A stretch of DNA of 64,000 nt from Peptoniphilus sp. KCTC 25270 (lineage in GTDB: Bacteria > Bacillota > Clostridia > Tissierellales > Peptoniphilaceae): contig NZ_JAJMZJ010000001.1 of NCBI RefSeq assembly GCF_021012875.1, positions 434,001-498,000 of the forward strand. Direction: 5' to 3'. Every line of letters starts with the position of its first letter. The first letter of the stretch is position 1. The position numbers and the translations under genes were made by a program. Below, one piece after another: positions 24,835 through 34,815 of the stretch. The notes under the pieces were generated by a model. That model had not been told where the DNA came from. It worked only from the letters and a program-made list of their open reading frames with translations, and made no database searches.

Positions 24835-25205
24835 TGAATACGATTCACACAAATAACGCTCCAGCAGCGATTGGACCTTATTCTCAAGGTATGGTTGTGG
24901 GGGACTTGGTTTTTACTTCTGGTCAAATTCCAGCAGATCCTGCTACAGGAGAATTAAAAACAGAAATTAAAGAAGCAACAAAACAGAGTTTGGAAAATGT
25001 AAAAGCAATTTTACAAGAATCGGGTTCTTCTTTAGATAAAGTAATTAAAGTTTCCATTTTTATTACAAATATGGATGACTTTTCCTCTGTAAATGAAGTC
25101 TATTCTGAATATTTCTCTGAACACAAACCGGCAAGATCTTGTGTAGCAGTAAAAACCTTACCTAAAAATAGTATTATTGAAATTGAGGCCATTGCTAGTA
25201 AATAG
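24834..25205 (+). CDS. ridA: RidA family enamine/imine deaminase
   Basis: RidA hydrolyses reactive enamines made by PLP enzymes such as threonine dehydratase. The segments are 'APAAIGPYSQGMVVGDLVFTSGQI', 'VFITNMDDFSSVNEVY' and 'PARSCVAVKTLPKNSIIEIEAIA'; the last holds the conserved Arg of 'ARSCV' and the Glu near the C terminus. 123 aa. It is translationally coupled to rsfS, which is probably incidental. Confidence 0.94.
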   Translation: MNTIHTNNAPAAIGPYSQGMVVGDLVFTSGQIPADPATGELKTEIKEATKQSLENVKAILQESGSSLDKVIKVSIFITNMDDFSSVNEVYSEYFSEHKPARSCVAVKTLPKNSIIEIEAIASK

Positions 25206-25220
25206 TAGTGGAGGTATACT

Positions 25221-25838
25221 ATGGATGACTTTACATCTCGAGAAAAGAAAATTTTTCTAGGCATGCTTTGTCTTGTAGGGGCAATATTTGTTTTCTTTAT
25301 GGGAAATAGATATCGCTCAGAAGAAAAAGCAATTTTTGCCCTTTCTAATAGTCAAGAGATAACATCTTTGGAGGAAAACCAAGAAGATTCTTTGACGGAA
25401 GGACGCAAAGAGTCCATTTACATTCATATTAGTGGTGCAGTAAATCAACCAGGAATTTTAGAATTAAAGCCAGAAACGCGATTGGTGGATGCGATTCAAT
25501 TGGCTGGTGGAGCAACCTCTGAGGCAGATTTAGATAAAATAAATTTATCAAGAAAATTGCATGATGAAGAAAAGATCCATATTCCCAAATATGGAGAGTT
25601 AGAAGAAACCAACCAAGCCGTAGGGTTTGTAAATGGAAGTGGAAGTCAATCAGTAGTAAATATCAATACAGGAACAAAAGAGCAACTAACTACTTTGCCA
25701 GGAGTGGGCGAAAAAACAGCAGAGAAAATCATTCGCTATAGAGAAGAACATCCTTTTCAGCAGGTGGAAGATTTGAAAGAAGTTCCTGGGATTGGTGAGA
25801 AAAAATTTGAAGAATTAAAAAATAATATTCAAGTTTAA
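25221..25838 (+). CDS. comEA: ComEA-like DNA-binding protein (SLBB plus helix-hairpin-helix)
   Basis: An N-terminal membrane helix (about residues 10-27) is followed by an SLBB domain ('IYIHISGAVNQPGILELKPETRLVDAIQLAGG'). Two helix-hairpin-helix motifs follow ('LTTLPGVGEKTAEKIIRYRE' and 'LKEVPGIGEKKFEELKNNI'). ComEA binds incoming DNA at the outer membrane face during transformation. comEC is not adjacent here. 205 aa, followed by a terminator. Confidence 0.92.
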   Translation: MDDFTSREKKIFLGMLCLVGAIFVFFMGNRYRSEEKAIFALSNSQEITSLEENQEDSLTEGRKESIYIHISGAVNQPGILELKPETRLVDAIQLAGGATSEADLDKINLSRKLHDEEKIHIPKYGELEETNQAVGFVNGSGSQSVVNINTGTKEQLTTLPGVGEKTAEKIIRYREEHPFQQVEDLKEVPGIGEKKFEELKNNIQV

Positions 25839-25840
25839 TA

Positions 25841-25863
25841 GAGCCCCTTACGGGGCTTTTATT
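25841..25863 (+). terminator. Terminator after comEA
   Basis: GAGCCCC and CGGGGCT form a short GC-rich hairpin followed by TTTATT. Confidence 0.85.
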
Positions 25864-25908
25864 GTGCTTTTTTATTGTATGAATTACAATAGGAAAAGGA
25901 GGGAAATT

Positions 25909-27681
25909 ATGAATACCAATGAAAAATTAAGCAAGCTTCGAGAACTAATGAAAAAGAAGAAAATAAACGCCATTATTATCCCAACAGCAGATCCACATTT
26001 GTCTGAGTATCTGCCAGAGCGTTATAAACATAGAGAATTTATTACAGGATTTACAGGATCTAGTGGGACGGCCGTTATAACTCAAGATAAAGCAAAAGTT
26101 TGGACGGATGGGCGTTACTTTATTCAGTGTGCCAACCAAATTCGAGATTGTGAATTTGAAATGTGCAAATGGAATACAGAAGGAGAGGAAACCATTCTTT
26201 CCTTTTTGGAAAAAGAATTAAAGGAAGGGGACAAAGTAGAGGTAACCTATCAAATTTACCCTAGAAAAGAATTTGTATCTTTAGAAAAAAGTCTGTCAAA
26301 GTCTAAGATTCAATTGGTTGATGGGAAGACGGTAAATGAAATTTGGGATACACAGCCTCAAATTCCGAAAGAATCTGTTTTTCTTTTAGAGGATTCCTAT
26401 GCAGGAGAATCTAGAAGAGAAAAATTGAATCGAATTGAGAAAGAGCTACAAGAAAAAAATGCCAACGCAACCTTTATCTCTTCCTTGGAAGATATAGCAT
26501 GGATTCTAAATCTTCGTGGGAGAGACATTCCAACCAATCCAGTTACCGTTGCCTATTTGCTTTTGATTGAAGATGGAGGAATTTTATTTATTCATAGCTC
26601 AAAAATTTCAGATGAGATCAAAGATATTTTGGAAGAAGATGGAATTGTTATTTCTGACTATGATCGAGTATTCCAAGGGTTAGAAGGAATCTCTGGACTG
26701 GATATTTACATGGACCCAGATGCAACAAGCCAAAAAATCTATTCTATTTTAGAAGAAAACAATCGAATTATAGAAGGCAAAAATATCTCTTCTAAGATGA
26801 AAGCCATAAAAAATGCTACGGAAATAGAAAACCAAAAAAGAGCCTATTTAGAGGATGGGATTGCTTTAACAAAATTAATGTATAGAATTAAGAAAAATCC
26901 ATTGGATTTTGCCGGTGAGTTTGATGTAGCCAACCAATTATTCCAACTTAGAAAAGAGAGAGAAACTTTTATTGAAGAAAGTTTTACTACCATTTCGGCC
27001 GTAGGAAAAAACGCAGCTATGATGCATTATTCTGCCACAGAAGAGACCCAAGCTCCCATGAAAAATACAGGAATGATTTTAATTGATAGTGGCGGACAGT
27101 ATTTATTAGGTACTACCGATACCACTCGTACAATTATTTTGGGAGAAATTAGTCAAGAAGAAAAACATGACTTTACCTTAGTTCTAAAATCATCCATCGC
27201 ATTATTACGAGCAAAATTCCTAAAAGGGACAAGAGATGCAGACTTGGATTCCATTGCTCGCTATCCTCTTTGGTTAGAAGGAAAAGATTACAAGTGTGGA
27301 ACAGGACATGGGGTTGGTTATCTTTCTAGTGTACACGAATCTCCTCCAAGATTTTCTTTCCGCAACCCAAACCCAACAACTTTGGAAGAAGGACATATTG
27401 TAACGATTGAGCCAGGAATCTATAGAGAAGGGAAGTATGGAATTCGTACAGAGAATACTGTACATGTGGTATCTTTTAGAGAAACGGAAGATGGTACATT
27501 CTACGGTTTTGAAAATTTTACAAAAGTTCCTATCGATTTAGATGGAATTGAAGTAGAAATTTTAACCCAAGAAGAAAAAGAATTTTTGAATTCTTATCAT
27601 AGAGATGTCTATGAAACCCTAGAATCTCATTTAACAGAAGAAGAAAGAAATTGGTTAAAAGAAGCAACAAAGGAAATTTGA
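25909..27681 (+). CDS. M24B family Xaa-Pro aminopeptidase
   Basis: Removes N-terminal residues next to proline from peptides. It is the long three-domain form (590 aa): two creatinase-like N-terminal domains ('TADPHLSEYLPERYKHREFITGFTGSSG') and the pita-bread catalytic domain. The catalytic domain carries the metal ligands in 'LIDSGGQY', 'TTDTTRT', 'GTGHGVGY' (His), 'IEPGIY' (Glu) and 'IRTENT' (Glu). The start at 25909 follows AAAAGGAGGG; an earlier in-frame ATG at 25864 sits at the terminator of comEA and is rejected. Cytosolic. uvrC follows after 7 nt. Confidence 0.94.
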   Translation: MNTNEKLSKLRELMKKKKINAIIIPTADPHLSEYLPERYKHREFITGFTGSSGTAVITQDKAKVWTDGRYFIQCANQIRDCEFEMCKWNTEGEETILSFLEKELKEGDKVEVTYQIYPRKEFVSLEKSLSKSKIQLVDGKTVNEIWDTQPQIPKESVFLLEDSYAGESRREKLNRIEKELQEKNANATFISSLEDIAWILNLRGRDIPTNPVTVAYLLLIEDGGILFIHSSKISDEIKDILEEDGIVISDYDRVFQGLEGISGLDIYMDPDATSQKIYSILEENNRIIEGKNISSKMKAIKNATEIENQKRAYLEDGIALTKLMYRIKKNPLDFAGEFDVANQLFQLRKERETFIEESFTTISAVGKNAAMMHYSATEETQAPMKNTGMILIDSGGQYLLGTTDTTRTIILGEISQEEKHDFTLVLKSSIALLRAKFLKGTRDADLDSIARYPLWLEGKDYKCGTGHGVGYLSSVHESPPRFSFRNPNPTTLEEGHIVTIEPGIYREGKYGIRTENTVHVVSFRETEDGTFYGFENFTKVPIDLDGIEVEILTQEEKEFLNSYHRDVYETLESHLTEEERNWLKEATKEI

Positions 27682-27688
27682 TTCTCTT

Positions 27689-29548
27689 ATGAATACAATG
27701 ATTTCAGAAAAATTAAAGCAGCTACCACAGGAACCGGGGGTCTATTTAATGCGAGACGGGGCCAACCAAATTATTTATGTGGGGAAAGCAAAGAATCTTA
27801 GAAATCGGGTTCGTCAATATTTTGGTTCCTATGGGAAAAGCTCAATAAAAGTACAAACCATGGTATCTCAAATCAAAGATTTTGAATATATCATTGTTCA
27901 AAACGAGTTAGAAAGTCTAATATTAGAATCCAATTTAATCAAAGAATATCACCCAAAATACAACATTTTATTGAGGGATGATAAACAATATCCATACATT
28001 AAAATTACTACCAATGAACCCTTTCCTCGTGTAATAAAAACTAGGAATATTCAGAAGGACAAGGCAAAATATTACGGGCCTTATCCCAATGTATTGGCAG
28101 TAAATGATGCAATCGATGTTTTTCATACGTTGTATTCATTAAGAAATTGTAAATTGGATTTATCCAAACGATATACTAGGCCTTGCTTGAATTATTTTAT
28201 TGGGCGCTGTAAAGGACCTTGTATTGGAGAAATTGATGAAGAAGAATATGGAGAATCCATTGAAAAAGTATTGGAATTCTTAGATGGAAAAGAAGAAATT
28301 CTAATGAACACCCTACGAGAAAAGATGCAAGAGGCTTCGAAGACCTTAGATTTTGAAAAGGCAGCAGAATATAGGGATCATATTGAATCCTTAAACACCC
28401 TTCTTGAAAAACAAATTATTACAGATGCAGCAAGTAGCGAAGAATTTGATATTATGCATTTGGCAAGGGGAGAAGGAAATGTTTGCGTACAAGTGTTCTT
28501 CTATCGACAAGGAAAAATTATGGGGAGAGAGCATTTTATATTGGACGATCCCTATAAAGAAGAAGATCAAAAAATATTTCATGCTTTTATTATGCAATTT
28601 TATCAAGGATCCGCTTATCTTCCTCCCAGGATTTATCTTCCCGTGGTTTTAGAAGAGGGAGAAATTATCGAGGAGTATCTAACATCCAAAGGAAATCATA
28701 AAGTACAACTTGTGGTTCCAAAGGTAGGAGAGAAGAAAAAGATTCTTTCTATGGTAAAGAAAAATGCAATTGATATGTTAATAAAACATTCCAATAGTTA
28801 TAAAGAGATTGAAAAAAAGCGGAAAGACACTTTGAAGGATTTACAAGAACTTTTAGGAGATATTCCTTATCCTCATCGAATAGAAGCCTATGATATATCC
28901 AATATTTCTGGCGTTGAATCCGTTGGATCTATGGTTGTATTTGAAGAGGGAAGAGCCAAAAAAACAGATTATCGCAGATTTCGCATTAAGACAATTCAAG
29001 GGGCCGATGACTACGGAAGCTTAAAAGAGGTTTTATTCCGTAGATTTTCTCGGGGATTGGAAGAAAAGAAAAGCGATAAAAAACGAACCAGCTTTGGAAC
29101 GTTTCCGGATTTAATCTTAATGGACGGAGGAAAGGGGCAAGTCTCTTCTGCGATGGAAGTATTGAACCTTTTGGAATTGGATATTGAAGTGGCGGGATTG
29201 GTAAAAGACGATTTCCATAAAACAAAAGGAATCATTTATCAAGGAAAAGAAATTCCCATTTCAAAAAATTCGAATATTTATAAAATCATCTATCAAATCC
29301 AAGAAGAAGCCCATCGGTTTGCGATTACCTATCATCGAAGTTTAAGGAGCAAATCTACTTTTCGTTCAGAATTGGATGAGATTTCAAATGTCGGATCCAA
29401 AAGAAAGAAAAACCTTATGAAATATTTTCAATCCATCGAAAAAATCAAAAAAGCGACCTTAGAAGAACTATTACAAGTGGATGGAATGAATCAGCTAGCA
29501 GCAAAATCAATTATTGAGCATTTTCATGGAGGAAAAGATGAAGACTAG
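27689..29548 (+). CDS. uvrC: UvrABC system protein C
   Basis: The nuclease subunit of nucleotide excision repair, making the two cuts beside a lesion. The order is GIY-YIG domain at 10-90 ('PGVYLMRDGANQIIYVGKAKNLRNRV'), a cysteine cluster ('RPCLNYFIGRCKGPC'), a UvrBC/UVR motif near 205-235 ('KMQEASKTLDFEKAAEYRDHI'), an RNase H-like C-terminal nuclease and a helix-hairpin-helix tail ('VDGMNQLAAKSIIEHF'). 619 aa, full length. Its 3' end overlaps hprK by 11 nt. Confidence 0.96.
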   Translation: MNTMISEKLKQLPQEPGVYLMRDGANQIIYVGKAKNLRNRVRQYFGSYGKSSIKVQTMVSQIKDFEYIIVQNELESLILESNLIKEYHPKYNILLRDDKQYPYIKITTNEPFPRVIKTRNIQKDKAKYYGPYPNVLAVNDAIDVFHTLYSLRNCKLDLSKRYTRPCLNYFIGRCKGPCIGEIDEEEYGESIEKVLEFLDGKEEILMNTLREKMQEASKTLDFEKAAEYRDHIESLNTLLEKQIITDAASSEEFDIMHLARGEGNVCVQVFFYRQGKIMGREHFILDDPYKEEDQKIFHAFIMQFYQGSAYLPPRIYLPVVLEEGEIIEEYLTSKGNHKVQLVVPKVGEKKKILSMVKKNAIDMLIKHSNSYKEIEKKRKDTLKDLQELLGDIPYPHRIEAYDISNISGVESVGSMVVFEEGRAKKTDYRRFRIKTIQGADDYGSLKEVLFRRFSRGLEEKKSDKKRTSFGTFPDLILMDGGKGQVSSAMEVLNLLELDIEVAGLVKDDFHKTKGIIYQGKEIPISKNSNIYKIIYQIQEEAHRFAITYHRSLRSKSTFRSELDEISNVGSKRKKNLMKYFQSIEKIKKATLEELLQVDGMNQLAAKSIIEHFHGGKDED

Positions 29549-30470
29549 TTTCACTGTAAAACAACTTATAAAGGAATTGGATTTTGAGGTTGTGTACTAT
29601 GCAGAAAAAACCGAAAATCGAGAAATTGATACTTCTGAATTTAACCGTCCAGGTTTACAATTAAGTGGATTTTATACAAAGTTTGTTCCAGACCGAATTC
29701 AAATCATAGGGGGAGCAGAATGGCATTATTTAAGTACGCTTACAGAATCTGTACGCAGAGGGAGAATTGAGCAACTATTTGAAAAACAAATCCCATTGAT
29801 GATTATTACACGTAGCCAAGAAATTTATCCTGAAATTTTAGAAATGGCCATGAAGTATGATTGCTCGTTGTTAAGGACAAGTGAAAGTACTTCACGGGCG
29901 GTGAACATCCTTATTAATTATATGGATATGGCTTTAGCACCAACCATTCGAAGACATGGAATCTTGTTAGATATCTATGGGGTGGGCGTATTGATTACTG
30001 GGGACTCAGGAATTGGGAAATCAGAAACCGCTGTCGATTTGATTGTTAGTGGACACAAACTAATTAGCGATGATTCTGTTATTATTAAGCGAATGGAGGA
30101 TCGATTGATTGGAACCTCTCCGCCAATAACACGACATTTTATGGAAATTCGTGGAATTGGGATTATTGATGTAGAAAGGCTCTTTGGAATTGGATCAGTA
30201 ATGGAAGAGAAGGAAGTCGATTTGATTGTTCACTTACATCAATGGGATGAATCGAAAGAATATGATCGCTTAGGTCTAGAAGATGAGTATGAAAAAATTC
30301 TAGATATTGAAGTTCCTAGAATTGATATTCCTATGAGGACTGGAAGAAATACAGGAGTTATTATAGAAATTGCGACGAGAAACTTTAAGCAAAAAGAATT
30401 AGGATACAACCCTGCTTTGGCATTGAACCAAAAAATTCTAGAGTCTCATAGAAGAGGAAAGGGAAATTGA
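29538..30470 (+). CDS. hprK: HPr kinase/phosphorylase
   Basis: Phosphorylates Ser46 of HPr and so controls carbon catabolite repression in Firmicutes. An N-terminal domain (1-130) is followed by the kinase domain with P-loop G155-D-S-G-I-G-K-S162, the 'ISDDSVIIKR' segment and the HPrK signature 'MEIRGIGIIDVERLFG'. 310 aa. The start at 29538 follows GGAGG; the in-frame start at 29514 lies within uvrC. No HPr or PTS gene is in the window. Confidence 0.95.
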   Translation: MKTSFTVKQLIKELDFEVVYYAEKTENREIDTSEFNRPGLQLSGFYTKFVPDRIQIIGGAEWHYLSTLTESVRRGRIEQLFEKQIPLMIITRSQEIYPEILEMAMKYDCSLLRTSESTSRAVNILINYMDMALAPTIRRHGILLDIYGVGVLITGDSGIGKSETAVDLIVSGHKLISDDSVIIKRMEDRLIGTSPPITRHFMEIRGIGIIDVERLFGIGSVMEEKEVDLIVHLHQWDESKEYDRLGLEDEYEKILDIEVPRIDIPMRTGRNTGVIIEIATRNFKQKELGYNPALALNQKILESHRRGKGN

Positions 30471-30537
30471 TTTCATAGAATTTGAATAAAATATACAGTA
30501 TCAAATTCCTTGTATATTGAATAATTTCGCTAGTTTC

Positions 30538-30565
30538 TTGATTATCACGAATCTATTGATATAAT
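30538..30565 (+). promoter_or_regulatory. Strong promoter before pyruvate:ferredoxin oxidoreductase
   Basis: -35 TTGATT (30538-30543), 16-nt spacer, extended -10 TGATATAAT with TATAAT at 30560-30565. Confidence 0.8.
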
Positions 30566-30604
30566 AGATGTATAGAAGAATGTTTTAATTTTTAGGAGGT
30601 TAAT

Positions 30605-33600
30605 ATGGCGAAATTTATGAAAACGATGGATGGGAATGAAGCAGCTGCTCACGTAGCTTATGCATTCTCTGACGTAGCATGTATTTTCCCTATCACCCCT
30701 TCTAGCCCAATGGCAGAACACGTTGATGCGTGGGCTAGTAACAATCGAAAAAATATTTTCGGTCAAGAGGTATTGGTTAAAGAAATGCAATCTGAAGCAG
30801 GGGCAGCAGGTGCTGTTCACGGGGCGCTACAAGCAGGTGCTTTGACAACTACTTATACTGCTTCTCAAGGTTTATTACTTATGCTTCCAAACATGTACAA
30901 AATTGCAGGTGAATTGTTACCAGGGGTATTCCATGTTGCAGCTCGTGCACTAGCTTCACATGCTTTAAGTATCTTTGGTGACCATCAGGATGTTATGGCT
31001 TGCCGTGCTTCTGGATTTGCTATGCTAGCTTCTGGATCTGTACAAGAAGTTATGGATATTGGTGGAGTAGCTCACTTGGCAGCAATTAAAGGTAGAGTAC
31101 CTTTTGTTCATTTCTTTGATGGATTCCGTACATCTCATGAAATTCAAAAAATTGAATTAATGGATTACGATGCATTAGCAGAATTGGTAGACTATGATGC
31201 ATTGGCAGCGTTCAGAAAACGTGCTTTGGGTCCAATTAATCCAGAAGTTCGTGGTACTGCACAAAACCCAGATATCTATTTCCAAGCTGTAGAAAGTTCA
31301 AACCACTACTATACAGATATCGTAGAAACAACAAAAGAATATATGGCTGAAATTTCTAAAGTAACTGGTAGAGAATATGATCTATTCAATTACTATGGAG
31401 ATGAAAATGCAGAAAAAGTAATCGTTGCTATGGGTTCTGTAACAGAAGCCGCTCAAGAGGTAGTGGATTACTTAATGAATAAAGGCGAAAAAGTAGGTCT
31501 ATTAAAAGTTCATTTGTATCGTCCATTCTCTAAAAAATATTTCTTAGAAAAAATGCCAAAGAGCGTGAAAAAAATTGCTGTTTTGGATAGAACAAAAGAA
31601 AAAGGTGCAGCAGCTGAACCATTGTTGTTAGATGTTCGCGATTTATACTACGCGGAAGAAAATCGTCCAATGATCGTTGGTGGACGTTATGGTTTAGGTA
31701 GCAAGGATACAACTCCTTCTCAAATTTTGGCTGTATACAGAAACTTAGACAAAGACCAACCAAAAGATGGATTCACCATCGGTATCGTAGATGATGTTAC
31801 AAACTTATCATTAGATATTGAAGAAGTGATTCAAACAGAACCTGAAGGAACAATCGCTTGTAAATTCTGGGGATTCGGATCTGACGGTACAGTTGGTGCA
31901 AATAAGAGTGCGATTAAAATCATTGGTGACGGAACAGATATGTACGCACAAGGTTACTTCGACTATGACTCCAAAAAATCTGGTGGGGTAACAATGAGTC
32001 ACTTGCGTTTTGGTGAAAAGAAAATTACTTCTACTTACTTAATCACAGAAGCAAATTTCATTTCTTGTTCAAAACAATCTTATGTTCATCAATATGACTT
32101 ATTAAGAGGTATTATTGATGGTGGTACGTTCTTATTAAATACAACTTGGTCTGAAGAAGAATTAAATGAAAATTTACCAGCTTCTTTGAAGAAAACTATT
32201 GCAGAAAAAAATGTTAAATTCTACACAATCAATGCAACCAAAATTGCATCAGAAGTAGGATTGGGCGGAAGAACAAACATGGTAATGCAAGCGGCGTTCT
32301 TCAAACTTTCTAATGTTCTTCCATTAGAAACGGCTGTAGCAAAATTAAAAGAAAGCATTAAAAAAGATTACGGCGCAAAAGGCGACGAAATTGTTAAGAT
32401 GAATGAAGAAGCTGTAGATCGCGGTATGGATGCATTGGTTGAAATCAATGTACCAGCAGATTGGGCACAATGTTCTGCAGATGAAGATTATTCTATCCCA
32501 GGTGCTCCAGAATTCATTAACAAAATTCTTGTTCCTGTAAATCGTCAAGAAGGTAATGACTTACCAGTAAGTACATTTGAAGGAATTGAAGACGGTACAT
32601 TTATGAGTGGAACATCTCGTTACGAAAAACGTGGTATTGCCGTAAATGTTCCTGAATGGAAACCTGAAAATTGTATCCAATGTAATCAATGTTCTTTCGT
32701 ATGTCCACATGCTGTTGTTCGTCCATTCTTATTAGACGAAGAGGAAGCAGCGAAGAAACCAGAAAGCTTCAAAACAATTGATGCAAAAGGTAAAGGCACA
32801 GAAGAATACGAATATCGTATCCAAATTTCTCCTTTAGACTGTACTGGATGTGGAAACTGTGCTCAAGTTTGTCCTGCAAAAGAAAAAGCATTGGTAATGG
32901 TTCCATTTGAAGATGAATTTGAAGAACAATCTGAAAACTGGAACTTTGCTATGGATGAAATCAAATCAAAACAAGATAAATTCGAAGCAGATTCTGTTAA
33001 GAATTCTCAATTCTTCATGCCTCATCTAGAATTCTCTGGCGCATGCGCAGGTTGTGGAGAAACACCATATATTAAATTAATCACTCAATTATTTGGAGAT
33101 CGTATGATGGTTGCAAATGCAACAGGTTGTACTTCTATTTGGGGTGGTTCTGCACCATCTATGCCATATTGTGCAAATGACTGTGGAGAAGGTCCATCTT
33201 GGGCAAATTCATTGTTTGAAGACAATGCTGAATATGGTTATGGTATGAAAGTATCTGTAGATCAAATTCGTGCTCAATTGAAGATGTTAATGGATCAATT
33301 CATCGAAACAGGCGCTGATGATGAAATCGCAGCTGCATTCAAAAAATGGTTAGAAAATCCAAATGATTACAAAACTTCTAAAGCAGCCGCTGCTGAAATT
33401 TTACCATTGTTAGAAAAAACAACTGGAAATGAAGAGGCAGATAAATTGCTTAAGAGAATTGATATGAATAAGAGATTACTTGTTAAACCAAGCAACTGGA
33501 TCTTTGGTGGTGACGGTTGGGCTTACGATATCGGATTCGGTGGCGTAGACCATGTATTGGCAAGTGGTGAAAATATCAATATATTCGTAGTAGATACAGA

Positions 33601-34147
33601 AGTTTACTCAAATACAGGTGGTCAATCTTCTAAAGCAACTCCAACAGCCGCTGTAGCACAATTTGCTGCAAACGGTAAAGAAGTTCGTAAGAAAGATCTT
33701 GGCTTAATGATGACAAGCTATGGTTATGTTTATGTAGCACAAATTGCCATTGGTGCAGATAAGAACCATGCATTAAAAGCAATTCGTGAAGCAGAAGCAT
33801 ATGATGGACCATCATTAATCATTGCATACGCTCCATGTATTAACCATGGTATTCGCCAAGGTATGGGCGTATCTATCGCACAAGAAAAGAAAGCTGTTGA
33901 ATCAGGATACTGGCACTTATATCGCTTCAACCCTGAGTTGGAAGCAGAAGGAAAGAATCCATTCAGCTTAGATTCTAAAGAACCATCTAAACCATATCGT
34001 GAATTCTTAGAAGGCGAAGTTCGTTACACTTCTTTGAAGAAGTTGTATCCAGAACGTGCAGAAGCTTTGTATGAAAAAGCAGAAGCCGATGCAAAACATC
34101 GCTATGAAAGCTACAAACGTATGGCGAACAGAGGAGATGCAAATTAA
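30605..34147 (+). CDS. nifJ: Pyruvate:ferredoxin (flavodoxin) oxidoreductase
   Basis: Oxidises pyruvate with CoA to acetyl-CoA, CO2 and reduced ferredoxin, the electron donor for Rnf. It is a single-chain homodimeric form of 1180 aa. The N-terminal pyrimidine-binding domain begins 'MDGNEAAAHVAYAFSDVACIFPITPSSPMAEHVD'. Next come a transketolase-like domain ('VLDRTKEKGAAAEPLLLDV'), the gamma domain and a two-cluster ferredoxin domain (first Cys at 690 in 'CIQCNQCSFVCP' and at 746 in 'CTGCGNCAQVCP'). The C-terminal TPP domain has 'CAGCGETPY', 'GDGWAYDIGFGG' and 'EVYSNTGGQSSK'. Strong promoter and AGGAGG site; codon choice looks that of a highly expressed gene. Monocistronic with terminator. Confidence 0.98.
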   Translation: MAKFMKTMDGNEAAAHVAYAFSDVACIFPITPSSPMAEHVDAWASNNRKNIFGQEVLVKEMQSEAGAAGAVHGALQAGALTTTYTASQGLLLMLPNMYKIAGELLPGVFHVAARALASHALSIFGDHQDVMACRASGFAMLASGSVQEVMDIGGVAHLAAIKGRVPFVHFFDGFRTSHEIQKIELMDYDALAELVDYDALAAFRKRALGPINPEVRGTAQNPDIYFQAVESSNHYYTDIVETTKEYMAEISKVTGREYDLFNYYGDENAEKVIVAMGSVTEAAQEVVDYLMNKGEKVGLLKVHLYRPFSKKYFLEKMPKSVKKIAVLDRTKEKGAAAEPLLLDVRDLYYAEENRPMIVGGRYGLGSKDTTPSQILAVYRNLDKDQPKDGFTIGIVDDVTNLSLDIEEVIQTEPEGTIACKFWGFGSDGTVGANKSAIKIIGDGTDMYAQGYFDYDSKKSGGVTMSHLRFGEKKITSTYLITEANFISCSKQSYVHQYDLLRGIIDGGTFLLNTTWSEEELNENLPASLKKTIAEKNVKFYTINATKIASEVGLGGRTNMVMQAAFFKLSNVLPLETAVAKLKESIKKDYGAKGDEIVKMNEEAVDRGMDALVEINVPADWAQCSADEDYSIPGAPEFINKILVPVNRQEGNDLPVSTFEGIEDGTFMSGTSRYEKRGIAVNVPEWKPENCIQCNQCSFVCPHAVVRPFLLDEEEAAKKPESFKTIDAKGKGTEEYEYRIQISPLDCTGCGNCAQVCPAKEKALVMVPFEDEFEEQSENWNFAMDEIKSKQDKFEADSVKNSQFFMPHLEFSGACAGCGETPYIKLITQLFGDRMMVANATGCTSIWGGSAPSMPYCANDCGEGPSWANSLFEDNAEYGYGMKVSVDQIRAQLKMLMDQFIETGADDEIAAAFKKWLENPNDYKTSKAAAAEILPLLEKTTGNEEADKLLKRIDMNKRLLVKPSNWIFGGDGWAYDIGFGGVDHVLASGENINIFVVDTEVYSNTGGQSSKATPTAAVAQFAANGKEVRKKDLGLMMTSYGYVYVAQIAIGADKNHALKAIREAEAYDGPSLIIAYAPCINHGIRQGMGVSIAQEKKAVESGYWHLYRFNPELEAEGKNPFSLDSKEPSKPYREFLEGEVRYTSLKKLYPERAEALYEKAEADAKHRYESYKRMANRGDAN

Positions 34148-34163
34148 AATTTGTAAATCTTTT

Positions 34164-34203
34164 AAGAATAGGACATGGAATTCCATGTCCTATTCTTTTT
34201 TTT
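34164..34203 (+). terminator. Terminator after nifJ
   Basis: A near-perfect palindrome (AAGAATAGGACATGGAA and its complement) followed by eight or more T. Confidence 0.93.
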
Positions 34204-34204
34204 A

Positions 34205-34233
34205 TTGTGAAATGGATTTCCTTGTTATATAAT
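34205..34233 (+). promoter_or_regulatory. Promoter before the glutathione peroxidase-like gene
   Basis: -35 TTGTGA (34205-34210), 17-nt spacer, -10 TATAAT (34228-34233). Confidence 0.75.
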
Positions 34234-34254
34234 GAAGTCTAAGGGGGAATGATT

Positions 34255-34716
34255 ATGAACTTTTATTCAATGAAAGCCAAAGACATTCGAGGGGAAGATT
34301 TTTCTTTTGATGCATTAAAAGACAAGGTGGTTTTAATTGTAAATACAGCCAGTCAATGTGGTTTTACACACCAGTATGAGGGACTCCAAAGATTGTACGA
34401 GTATTATGGCGAGGATGGGTTTGTAGTATTAGGATTTCCCTGTAATCAATTTGGAAACCAAGAACCAGGTGAAAACAAAGAAATTTTATCTTTTGTAGAG
34501 ACACATTTTGGCATTAATTTTCCTATGTTTTCAAAGATTTTTGTTAACGGAGAAGAAACCCATGCACTGTATAAATACCTAAAATCTTTTGACAATCAAG
34601 AGGTTCTATGGAACTTTGAAAAATATCTTTTGGACCGAGAAGGGAATGTAGTAGAACACTATTTGTCAGATGTGGAACCAAGAGATTTAATGGAAGATAT
34701 AAATGATTTGATTTGA
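34255..34716 (+). CDS. Glutathione peroxidase family protein (Cys type)
   Basis: A thiol peroxidase that reduces hydroperoxides; Cys-type members in Gram-positives usually use thioredoxin rather than glutathione. The catalytic triad is visible: Cys35 in 'NTASQCGFTHQYEGL' (Cys, not selenocysteine), Gln in 'GFPCNQFGNQEPGE' and Trp in 'WNFEKYLLDREG'. The resolving cysteine is probably the one in 'FPCNQF'. 153 aa. The start at 34255 follows AAGGGGG with normal spacing; ATG 34249 is too close. It has its own promoter. Confidence 0.92.
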   Translation: MNFYSMKAKDIRGEDFSFDALKDKVVLIVNTASQCGFTHQYEGLQRLYEYYGEDGFVVLGFPCNQFGNQEPGENKEILSFVETHFGINFPMFSKIFVNGEETHALYKYLKSFDNQEVLWNFEKYLLDREGNVVEHYLSDVEPRDLMEDINDLI

Positions 34717-34724
34717 TTTTTTAT

Positions 34725-34741
34725 TTTACCTAGAATTTACA
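34725..34741 (+). promoter_or_regulatory. Candidate Pho box before pstS
   Basis: TTTACC (34725-34730) and TTTACA (34736-34741) are 11 bp apart, one helical turn, matching the PhoP binding pattern of Bacillus (repeats of TT[A/T/C]ACA). A -10 candidate TATACT is at 34773-34778. Confidence 0.5.
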
Positions 34742-34815
34742 TTTAATATACGATTAATTAATTCTTCTTCAGTATACTTGATTCATCAAGAAAAATAATG
34801 AGGAGGAATTTTTTT

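Noticed and set aside
28404-28652. 82-codon + strand frame inside uvrC
   Set aside because: Lies entirely within uvrC in another frame without its own ribosome binding site.
34255-34716. Selenocysteine glutathione peroxidase
   Set aside because: The catalytic codon is TGT (Cys35); no in-frame TGA or SECIS-like element is needed.
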